Origin: Gonapodya prolifera JEL478
Taxonomy: Eukaryota > Monoblepharomycota > Monoblepharidomycetes > Monoblepharidales > Gonapodyaceae
DNA length: 64,000 nt
Assembly (NCBI GenBank): GCA_001574975.1
Contig: KQ965732.1
Location: 496,001 to 560,000, forward strand
Direction: 5' to 3'
Below the pieces are notes generated by a model. It made no database searches. It saw only the letters and a list, made by a program, of their open reading frames with translations, and was not told where the DNA came from. A program made the position numbers and the translations under genes. Shown piece after piece: positions 37,305 to 47,053 of this stretch (its first letter is position 1; every line of letters starts with the position of its first letter).

Positions 37305-40122
37305 ATGGCTCTCAAAATTCCAAAGATTGGTCTGTCGCAGCTGCTCAAGGACGGCTACAAGGTGAGACTCTCCCTGCGCATCTCCCTTGGGAATTCCATC
37401 ATTCAACACCCTCCGCTTCACCCAACTCTCTGCCCTATTCCCACCCGCCAACTCCCTCCGCTCCCATTATTTTCCTCTCCTCGCCATTCAATGCCCCGCC
37501 TCCTCGCTCCCTCCGCCTCAATATCCCGCGAATCTCGCCGTAAACACACACCTCTCCACCCGACGCTCACACCTTCCACGCACACGCTCGCCCGTAAAAG
37601 ATCCAACAGGGGCTCGACGAGGCTGTGTACCGAAACATTTCGGCGTGCAGAGAACTGACAAACATTGTGCGGACTTCCTACGGGCCCAACGGTGCGTCCC
37701 TCGGCGTGTGGTGTTTTCCACTTCAGGCACAAACAATACCTCGCTTGTCTCGTTTCCACACGGCTTCCCTTTTTTTCTCTTTGTCTTTCCTTTTGGCCAT
37801 GCTTCCTCTCTCCCATTCCACGAATGAATCTCCTATCTCGCTCCCACCTGTCAAAACCCCAATCTCTTTAACCATTCCTCCCTCCTTTCCCTATCAAACC
37901 CCACCTCCCGCCCACCTCAAAGGCCGCAACAAAATGGTTATCAACCACCTCGAGAAGCTCTTCGTCACCTCCGACGCCGCCACCATCATGCGCGAACTCG
38001 AGGTCATCCACCCCGCCGCGAAGATGATCGTCGGCGCGTCTCAGCAGCAGGAGCAAGAAGTTGGCGACGCTACCAATTTGGTCGTCGTCCTTGCCGGGGA
38101 GTTGTTGGCGCAGGCGGAGTTCTTGCTCAGGATGGGACTCCACCCGAGTGAGGTTATTGAGGGTTATGAGATTGCAGCGAAGAAGGCGTTGGAGTTTTTG
38201 AATGGTACGTTGAAGGGGTGGGGGGTTGTTTGGGGGATGGGGCGGGGTGGGGTGGGGTGGGGGAGATATGACAAGGGTGGAAGAAATGGAGGATGACAGG
38301 GGAAGGGGAAGGACAGTGTGGACAGGGCGGAAGAACAGGATTCTGCCCTGGGATGGAGACGAGAGGTGTGAAAGAAGATTGTGAATCGGGATGGAGTTAC
38401 AACGACTACAATTTGGACACCTTCGAACGACCATTGACACCATCCATCTCCCTCTTCTCCCACACCACCTCTTCACTTCGCGCACAGAACTCGTCATCGA
38501 CACCATCACGGACGTCACCTCCTCCGCCGCCTTACTGTCACCCATCACGACCGCCCTTTCCTCGAAGCAAAACGGGCTCGAGTCCCTCCTGGCCCCGATT
38601 GTCGTCTCGGCCGCTTTGGAAGTCATGCCCAAATCACCCGCCAACTTCAACACGGACTCCATCCGCGTCGTCAAGATCCTTGGCGGGGGCGTCCACGATA
38701 CATCCGTCGTCAAGGGAATGGTGTTCGGGAGGGAACCGGAGGGGACTGTGACGAGGGCTGAGAAGGCCAAAGTGGCCGTGTTTGTGTCCAGCTTGGATCA
38801 GCAAAGTACCGAGACAAAGGGGACTGTGTTGATTAGGAACGCTGAGGAGATGTTGGGGTTCAGTAAAGGCGAGGAGAAGCAGTTGGAGACGGTGAGTTTC
38901 GTGAAAGGAGTGGAAGTTTGGGAGGTTTAGAGGTTGGGAGGACAGGCTTTCGGAGGTCCGAGGAAGAGGACTTGTCCAAGTTATATGTGGGCGGGAAGGG
39001 AGGATGTCTCGGAGCCCTCATAAGGTTGCGAAGCGGCTATGCTTGACCAAACCAACTAATGCCGCTCTCTCCGAAGGCCATCAACGAAATCGCCGCCTCG
39101 GGCGCCAAAGTTGTGGTCACGGGCTCCGGCGTGGGCGACCTCGCACTGCACTTTTTGAACCGCGCCGGCCTCATGGTGGTCAAGGTTCTTTCCAAATTCG
39201 ACCTGCGCCGGCTGTGCCGCGTCGTCGGGGCGACCGCCTTGGCACGTCTTGGCCGCCCCTCGGCAGAGGAACTGGGCTACTGCGATATCGTCGAGACCGT
39301 CGAGATTGGAAGCGACCGGTGTACCGTGTTCCGCCAGGAGGAGGAGAAGACAAAGACGGCCACTATTGTCGTCCGCGGCGGGACCCAGAATATGCTAGAC
39401 GATATCGAGCGGGCGATCGATGATGGTGTCAATGTCGTCAAGGCGCTGGCAAAGGTGGGTTTCTGGGGGCGCTTGTGTGGGCCGGGGCCGTTTTTGACGT
39501 CATTCCTCGTCATTCCCGCCAACTTGACATCTGTGACACCAGGACGGCCGTCTCGTTGCTGGTGCGGGAGCCACCGAGATCGAGCTCGCGCGCCGTCTGG
39601 CGGCGTTCGGCGACAAGACGCCCGGCTTGGCACAGTACTCGATCAAGAAGTTTGCAGAGGCGCTTGAGGTCGTGCCAAGGACGTTGGCGGAAAACGCGGG
39701 GATGGATGTGAGTACGGGCTGGGTGAAGCAGGGGATTCGTTCGCGTGATTTCTGACCTTGCACCATCACCACCACCACCATCTTAACTCTCGCAACGCAG
39801 TCTACGGTGGTGATTTCCAAGCTGTACGCTGCGCACACGCAGGGCCAGACGACTGTCGGCGTGAAAATCGACGAGGAGAACGCATTGGTGGACGCCAAGG
39901 CGGCCAAGATCGTCGACTCGCATCTAGCAAAGTTCTGGGCGATCAAGCTGGCCACGCATGCGGCTACAACCGTGTTGAGTGTCGATCAGGTGCGTCCCGT
40001 GTTTGCGGTTGGGTGCTGGAGGAAGGTGCTCACCTGCGCTTTGTTTGAAGATCATCATGTCCAAACCGGCGGGTGGGCCAAAGGCTAAGCAGAACAAGAA
40101 TTGGGATGAGGACGATGAGTAG
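37305..40122 (+). CDS. CCT8: T-complex chaperonin subunit theta (Cct8)
   Basis: Subunit of the cytosolic CCT/TRiC ring that folds actin and tubulin. Starts MALKIPKIGLSQLLKDGYK. After an intron of about 250 nt come YRNISACRELTNIVRTSYGP and, after a second long intron, NKMVINHLEKLFVTSDAAT and ELEVIHPAAKMIV. EVGDATNLVVVLAGELL marks the ATP-binding loop, where human Cct8 has GDGTN. Later exons give IVVSAALEVMPKSPANFNTD, ASGAKVVVTGSGVGDLALHF, TIVVRGGTQNMLDDIERAI, GAGATEIELARRLAAFG and AIKLATHAATTVLSVDQ, ending KNWDEDDE at 40122. The acidic theta tail and helix motifs set the subunit. It has about seven introns, the first ones unusually long for the window. Confidence 0.95.
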
Positions 40123-40329
40123 ATGGAGGTTAGGAAGTCCCGAGGGTGGCGTGGGTAGGGGCACATGTCCCGGAAAGTGCGCCAATGACGTTGTATAGGG
40201 GGACTGTCTTGCATATTTCAAATACGAACGACTGCCCGCAGAGTAGAGGGCGCTTGCCTTGCGCTGTGGACGCGTCTTGGCAGGCAAAACTCTTGTCACC
40301 AATACAATTCCATCCCCAACTCTCTACTC

Positions 40330-41728
40330 ATGTCACACAACGGCGTGCATAGTGGACCCAACGGCGTAAACAGTGAGCGCTCCCCGCCTTCACTCAGGCC
40401 TCGGCATCCCCCAAACGTCCGTTCCTCCCTCCACCTGGGATCGTGCCACCACATTGCATCCCCCACTCCCCCAACCCCACATCGCCCGCTTGAGGCTCGC
40501 TGGACCCCGCACGCAACGTGACGCCGCCGCCGGGATACGCCGGGTCGCCCGCGCAGGAGCTCAAGATCACCATCAAGCCATTCGAGCACATACCCGAGGA
40601 TGCGCGCGCGGGAGGGTTCATGGGGATGTCGACCGAGGACGCCAAGACGGCCGCGTACATGGTGACCAATGTCGTGTCGTCTGTCGGGATCGTCCTTACC
40701 AATAAATGGTGCGTCTGGGGGTGTGGTGGTGGTTCGGAGCGTCAAAAGTACTGACTGGCGAGCACTTGGGGCGGCGTCATACGGGCACGCTTCGGGCGGC
40801 GTCGTGAATAGGGTGTTTAAAGTACATAAGTTCAACTTCGGGACCCTCCTGACCGTCATTCATTTTGTGACAACGTCGGTCGGTCTGGAACTGCTGGCGC
40901 GGATGGGCTACTTCCACCGGAAGTACGTCGCGCCGTCCCGCATATTCCTCCTCAGTTCGGCGTTCTGTGGGTTCGTGGTGCTGACGAACCTGAGCTTGCA
41001 GTACAACTCGGTTGGGTTCTACCAGGTGAAGACACCGCCGCGCGCCGTTTGTAGGCCGCCCGTAAGAAACGCAAGTGTTTTTGACTGCCGTCCCTTTTTC
41101 TGAACTGGTCTAGTGCGCCAAAGTCCTGACCACCCCCGTCGTCGTGGGCATCCAGACCCTGTTCTACGGCATCACCATCTCCAACCGCCTCAAACTCTCC
41201 CTCCTCCTCGTCCTCATCGGCGTGGCCATTGCCACCATCACAGACGTCGAACTTAATCTGCTCGGGTTTCTCATTGCGATGGCGGGAGTGCTGGTCACGT
41301 CCTTGTATCAGATTTGGGTGGGCACGAAGCAGAAGGAGCTGGAGCTGGACGCCCTGCAGCTGTTGCACAACCAGGCGCCCATCTCGGCCCTCTCACTCCT
41401 TATTCTGTTTCCCTTCTTCGACGACCTCGAGGCGCTTAAGGCCTATGAGCTGACAGCGCCGGCCATTCGTGACATCGCCATCACTGCCGCCTTCTCCTTT
41501 TTCGTCAACGTTTCCATCTACGGGATCATTGGACGAACGTCCCCACTAACATACAACGTTGTGGGCCACTTCAAAACTGTTACAGTGGTCATTCTTGGAT
41601 TCATCCTCTTTAGCTACCCCGTCATGTTCAAAAATGTGTCGGGAATCTTGCTGACAATTGCCGGCATCATCTGGTATACCCTGATTAAATTGGAGGAGTC
41701 GCAACCGACGTTACCTAGGAAGCCGTGA
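40330..41728 (+). CDS. Nucleotide-sugar / triose-phosphate translocator family transporter (SLC35E type)
   Basis: Multi-span Golgi/ER transporter of the drug/metabolite superfamily. The ATG at 40330 (MSHNGVHSGPNGVN) joins across a 5' intron (about 40372-40494) to SLDPARNVTPPPGYAGSP. Membrane helices follow: AAYMVTNVVSSVGIVLTNKW, KFNFGTLLTVIHFVTTSVGL, IFLLSSAFCGFVVLTNLSLQ, and the family block KVLTTPVVVGIQTLFYG. More helices run KLSLLLVLIGVAIATITDVE, LLGFLIAMAGVLVTSLYQIW, ITAAFSFFVNVSIYGIIG and SPLTYNVVGHFKTVTVVILG, ending in the conserved KNVSGILLTIAGIIWYTLIK. Most like SLC35E3; the exact substrate cannot be assigned. It ends in a short basic tail (QPTLPRKP). Confidence 0.87.
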
Positions 41729-41861
41729 TTGTAGAGTGTCTTGAAAATTCGTTTCTGCATCGGTCGATCGGGTCGAAGGGTCCTGCGGCCACCGCCCAAC
41801 CCTTATATTGGGCGTCATCCAATCCAAAATCAGACAAAGGTTACTCCCGAAAAGCATCGCC

Positions 41862-43643
41862 ATGTCTTTCGGGATCGCACGAGACCTGCTGACCTGCGCC
41901 AGACTCTCCCACCACTTCAAGGCGGTCTCGTTGCTGCACGCGGCCAAGGACGATGCTTGGGTTGTCGCTGTCCCGGCGGTGCACAACTGCATCGAGAACA
42001 GGAACCTGCCCATGCTCAAGACGCTCCTTACGGTGTACGATGCTTCCACCATCGACACTAGGCTCCCCGATGAGCATTTTTTGCAACCTGTGGTGGGCTC
42101 CTGGGCTCGGAGGACGTTTCTCGAACATGCCTTTGAGGTGTTCGATCCGCACATGGTGCTGGTGCTTCTGAAAGCTGGCGCATCGCCCAACATTGTTGGG
42201 ACTCGTGGGAGGACCCTCTTAATGGCGGCGGCGGAGGCTGGCTTGATAGGTATGTGCCATCGGCGCCAAAGGAGCACCGAGTGAACTTAATCACACCTCT
42301 TTCTATAGACATCATCAAGACGCTCCTCGTCAAAGGTGTCAACGTCCTCTCCAAAGACGATGCAGGATGGGATGCGCTGACATATGTATGTGCCCCCGCA
42401 CGATTTGGATGAATGGGAACTGAACACGAGGTTTCCCTTTTCAAGGCATGGAAATCCAACCGCACTTCAGCGGTCCCTCTTCTTATCGCTGGAGGCGCCG
42501 ATGTCAAGTCTTGCGACTTGCACGGGCTGACCGTTGCGATGTGGGCAAGTTCGCACGGTCTTCTTGACATACTCGGGATGGCTGTTGGAAGCGATCGTGA
42601 GTTACGGAGTTATTTAAAACCTTCCTTTCGACTGATAGACGAGCTCGTTTATAGCGTCCGTTTTGACACAAGTTGACTCAAAGGGCTGGACTTGCATGCA
42701 CCACGCCGCTGCTCGAGACCAACACCTGGTCGCAACGGAACTCGTGCGGGTCGCAGGCCCAAGACTCATATCAATGTTTGCGGCGGACAAGTGCGGTCGT
42801 ACTCCGCTCGATTTGGCTTTTAACTCGGAGGTGGTTGACTTCCTCGAAGATGGGCTCGCTGCAGCAACTCTGCAGGGATCGGAATTATGCATCGTGGCCC
42901 CGTCGAATTCGGACATTGAAAGTAAGTGTTTGTGTTTGGATTATGTGGCCTCTTTCTCAATCTTCGATCCAGAACTACAAGGCACGACTGCTGCACCTCC
43001 TCCAACAGCTTCAATTCGCGCATCATCGCCAACAACGTCAAGCCCGTCAATTGAAGCCTTTCTCAAGGAGGAGTTCTCTCGCCTCGGCAATACTGCGACA
43101 AGAATGCTCGACTCATCCGGCAGCTCTGCCAGTGCATCTCTCATCCTGAGGAAACTCGACGCCGCTCTCACGGACATTCTCAGTGCACTCTCAAAACAAG
43201 CAGCATTCCCCGAGACGGCGAATGATTACGTCTCCATGGTATCAGAAGAGTGTGCAGTCGTCCCCAATGACGAAACCATTGCGGATCTTCCGGGAACTTT
43301 CCCCGTTTCGCACTCTCAAGAATTCGATCAAGCGCCAGTCCCCGACTCAAAAATTCCACAAATGGTCGTCACTCCAACAGAAGATGACGATTTTTCCGAT
43401 GCCGCGCGTGTATTCCCACCTAACCACGGGGAGAACGCGCCCGTCGTCAGAGTCCTGGACGGGTTTATCTACACGAAGCTCAGAGTACGTGGTTTGGGAA
43501 AGCTCACACCAGAGGTGTGGACGAGCGGCATGAGCGACTCGGACTCTGCGAACGAGGAAGACGACCGTGAGAGCACAGACCTCCAGAGCCCAAGTGCGGC
43601 ATCAGAAGAGGACATTGAAGTGGACGAGTATGAGTTCGTTTGA
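41862..43643 (+). CDS. Ankyrin-repeat protein with acidic C-terminus
   Basis: From the ATG at 41862 (MSFGIARDLLTCARLSHHF) about five ankyrin-like repeats can be read. They include HMVLVLLKAGASPNIVGTRG, TLLMAAAEAGLI, IIKTLLVKGVNVLSKDDAGW, SAVPLLIAGGADVKSC, LHGLTVAMWASSHGLLDI and VDSKGWTCMHHAAARDQHLV. After CGRTPLDLAFNSEVVDFLE the protein becomes a Ser/Thr/Asp/Glu-rich tail of about 250 residues with a helical segment (LILRKLDAALTDILSALSKQ). It ends acidic (SEEDIEVDEYEFV). No catalytic domain or membrane span is seen; a scaffold role is the only inference. Two to four short introns are needed within the repeats. Confidence 0.8.
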
Positions 43644-44042
43644 ATGGACGTAGAAGTACACTCATTGATACTACAGTTGCGGGGAAACGTTCAAATATAC
43701 TTCACGCAGAACGAGAGATTGAAATACATTCTAGTTTACGCTTTACGTTTGCGGATTGTTTTAGTCTGTCCAATCTATGACTCCCGATGTCTTGTCCGCG
43801 AAGTGTGCAACAATAAATTTATGTCGTTTTCTTCTCTTGCGCATTGTCTAGGCGCAAAGCTAATAAGGCTGGAATTTTGGAAGGGACTCTTGCGGTGTCG
43901 GGCGGCCGCGGGTGGAAGGGAATCAAGGTAGTTAAGCCGACTTGCTATTGGCATTCACACCCGCCCGCACCCGCCTCTCTTCCCAGCCGAGGATAACCCT
44001 CAGAAATCTGCCATGGAATCTTGTGATTAGGCATCCCTGCAG
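43644..44042. other. Non-coding stretch before the monooxygenase
   Basis: About 400 bp after the ankyrin gene. A weak open frame reads VEGNQ into the monooxygenase through a GTAGTT-CTGCAG segment, but it has no start codon and lacks the first Gly of the FAD-binding motif. I see no other feature. Confidence 0.35.
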
Positions 44043-45704
44043 GCACTCTTGCCGCGCTCATCCTCAAGAGGCATGGCCTGGATGCCATCATTTTCGAAAA
44101 GCGCGATGCTCCGTCAAATCCATTGGCAGCGGCACCGAAGGAACCACATCCTTTCTGGGATATAGGCGCGACAATCGATCTGTGTCCAAACGGACTTCAT
44201 GCACTCGAACGGATCGAGTGCGGTACGTCCCGGCAGAAGTGGACCCTACACTGACCTGAACGTTATCTCCTTCCCGATGCAGAAATTCTCGACGACGTCA
44301 TGCTGAACAGGTCAGGAACCTCAAAGGCCATGTATTTAATGCTAATGGATGGCTCAGACCGTATTCGTCAAAACTTCGCGAATCACGATGGGGAGCTTTC
44401 GAAGGATGTCCAGATCCTCAGGAGTTCATACAATCGTATTTTGATGTCGCGATGCTCGAAAGCCGGAATTCCATTCCATGCAAACAAGTGCGTGGCTGAG
44501 GTGCAGCAAACTGAGACACAAGTCACTGTTACGTTCACGGACGGCACAACGGCAACTGGAGACTTCCTCATCGCCGCGGATGGCATCAACTCCAAACTTC
44601 GCACGCTTCTATTTCCTGAAGAGAAGCCCGTTCAAAGAAGTGGTATTGGCTTCGTGGGCCTTTTCGATCAAGGATTCCAGCCTTCACCGGACATTCCGCC
44701 TCTCCGCCTTGAAAATACCGAGCCAGCTGCATATTTGAACCCATATGTTGGGGCTGTCATCTCTGTGTAAACTGCGATGACGAAAACGTTGGCTCATGGG
44801 TTCTAGCCATGGTAAAGCCACCAAATCAGGAGGACTCCGACTTCGACTGGGCTCCATATCAGGACCTTCCGAAGGAAGCAAATCATATGGCTGACATGGT
44901 GGCGTCTTGGGATGCGCCGAAATCCGTTGTAAATGCTGTTCGCTATTCGAAACGGATTACTTCCGTCTGGCTATCAGACGTTCCCGATATGAAAACTCTA
45001 CACCAGGTAAGTTTGTGTATTTTTCGGGGTGATGCGGATAACGAAATCAGCATGGCGACATCCACCGATCTGAAGGGTCGCATCATTTTCATCGGAGATT
45101 CTGGGCATGGTGTCCCCTCCTCGCAGGGTCAAGGTCTTTCTCAGGTCCGTACATTGCAGAATTCTGCTGGCGGACAATATGGTGGTGTGGACTGCTCATG
45201 GACTTGTCATCAGACACTCGAAGACTGTGCGGTTCTAAACGAACTCATCAACTTCCCTGGCTTTGCTGATGGGGACCACAAGACCGTCTTCAAGGTATTT
45301 ACAGCCTCGAGCTTTCATCGCAAAGAGATGCTATTAAACGTTTCGATACTCTCTAGTTGTTTGATGACATTCGACTTCCTCGTGTCCACTCTGTTGCCGC
45401 TCGCTCACGGATGATTTGGAAGACAACCCATTCGTCCTCTTACTTTGGCATGCGAGCCGGCCGGATCTTCCTGCGCACTCTTTTCGGAATCATGAACTTC
45501 TTCAAGATCGAGGATGATATCTTTGGCTACAAATGTGACAGGGACATTGCAAAAGCGCTCGAGAAGTATCGTAAACAGTGGCCCCGGAGGCACCAGCAGC
45601 CTGAAACTTCTTGTTTGATGTGGGGGGAGACCGCTCATTTTGACAAACCTGGGAGCATAATCTATTTCAGGGAACATTTATTTCGTATCCACGTGTATTG
45701 GTAG
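44043..45704 (+). CDS. FAD-dependent monooxygenase-like gene, probably decayed
   Basis: Resembles fungal salicylate-hydroxylase/epoxidase-type flavin monooxygenases. Recognisable parts: TLAALILKRHGLDAIIFEKR (the strand after the dinucleotide fold), LCPNGLHALERIECG, LRSSYNRILMSRCSKAGIPF, TFTDGTTATGDFLIAADGIN (DG motif) and GRIIFIGDSGHGVPSSQGQG (third FAD motif). Against a working gene: no ATG or complete GxGxxG can be found upstream of 44043. The frame also shifts by one base between NPYVGAVIS (ending about 44760) and NCDDENVGSWVLAMVKPPN, with no plausible intron there. The last part (FFKIEDDIFGYKCDRDIAKA) is intact to 45704. Either a pseudogene or a gene with sequence errors and an unfound first exon. 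It is the only accessory-type metabolic gene here. Confidence 0.6.
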
Positions 45705-47053
45705 AAAGGCAGAACCGTACGTTTTGATGGTACCAGAACAACTTACCTCATTCCACAATCTCTTTTTCTGGTAGTTGGAGAAAAGATCAAGCTCGCGAGA
45801 AGTCAGAGAAAAGGGCGGTTAGTCGGATAAACTATGTAGTCCAACTGAACTCATGCGATGCATGTTATTGTCGTCTGAGAGGGCAATCATGTCGAACTGA
45901 AATAACTGCAGAATTGAAATAACAAGGGCTCGATGGCAACTTGGACTGGGCAGATCGAGAAGCGCACGGCTTTGACAAATACTCTTATCGTTGATGCGAT
46001 TTACAGGTGAGTTGATAAGGGAGATGGAAAGTGTCACGGATTCCCTCCAACGGGATTATTCCCGACTTGTTAAACCCGGCTCGGACGGGAGTGCTTGCAA
46101 GATGACGTTCGTAAACTTTGCAATGCATGGTTTCACGAACGTAAAGAATGGCTACGCTGCCCCCATCATTGCCTTTTCGTGCCGAAATGCCGATTACCCT
46201 ATGAGCTACCCGGTCGTGGGCCACCATCTCAAGGAGGAAATGGTACTTCCAGTGCGGGATTGGATATAAGGCATTGGCCTGGCTTGTAAAACCCAACATC
46301 GAGTGGGAGTGCTTGGGCAGCGGCGTTTGTCACCAGCGAATGGAAAATGGCCGCACTACCTTTCTCACAGCCTCTCCGCGCTGAAAGGCCGGCGACCCTT
46401 TGAGCGATCCAGTTGTAGGCCACCGCGGTCACATCCAGTTCTGTACAAAGCTGCATTTTCTACTTCGCTTGCGGCATTTTATTTGCGATCTATCTTACAG
46501 TTCTCGTCCTTTATCCTTCTTCCCCCACCTTTATCATTCACCGCCCAAATGCCGCTATCCTTTTGATATAATGGGAGCTTGACATCTGCCATGCACATCT
46601 CGATTATCAATCGCCTTGAACTTTCGTCGCAGAAAAGGTGATTGGCATATCAGCACTGAGTCCTCCCACTTTAGCATGAAAGCTCTCTATTTATGTCGTC
46701 GTGGTCATTTGGAGATGGCAGACTACCCATATTGACAACGTATCCTTGCGGATTGCTGTTAGCAAAGAAGAATTAGAATATATCTTACGGGCTCCCAAAA
46801 ACCAAAGTGTGGTTTGTCTCATAAACAAGATACCATCATTTTGACTAGTTAGCATTTCGCCTCCTCCGCTGGGCTGTAGTCTTCAGAAGACGTCTTCTGG
46901 GAAACTGTGTTACCATGGCGCTCGATATGAAATGTGAATATCTTGCACGCTCATCGCACAATCTCTTTCTGTGGTACAGTATATACTCGATTAAGTGCAC
47001 AATCGTAATAGCGATATTTAAGCGCCGAATGCAGTCGGCCAACGTCTCAAGTC
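45705..47053. other. Longest gene-poor stretch (1.35 kb)
   Basis: Between the damaged monooxygenase and the next gene. It carries a set of diverged tandem repeats (listed separately) in its middle and A+T-rich sequence with no supported gene on either side. The short frames on the minus strand within the repeats read like each other only because the DNA repeats. Confidence 0.5.
46061..46568. repeat. Degenerate tandem repeats, three copies
   Basis: Two clear copies, about 46061-46225 and 46278-46424, share blocks such as GGGAGTGCTTG and ACCCT.TGAG, and both end GT(C/A)G(T/G)GGGCCACC-like. Copy 1 carries an extra ~27 bp. A third partial copy lies about 46525-46568, with AAATGCCG..ATCCTTTTGAT matching AAATGCCGATTACCCTATGAG of copy 1 and AAGGCCGGCGACCCTTTGAG of copy 2. 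Spacings of the shared block are about 200 and 160 bp. Divergence is high, so the duplication is old. No terminal inverted repeats or coding potential tie it to a known element. Confidence 0.6.

Noticed and set aside
37868-38770. Minus-strand open frame of about 300 codons
   Set aside because: Lies opposite conserved CCT8 exons and crosses its introns; no own motif.
39750-39790. CACCATCACCACCACCACC tract as a metal-binding His run
   Set aside because: It falls inside a CCT8 intron just before the acceptor leading to STVVISKLYAAHTQG, so it is not translated.
46229-46456. Minus-strand short frames resembling each other within the repeat island
   Set aside because: The similarity follows from DNA duplication; no start context, no domain and rapid decay argue against a peptide gene.
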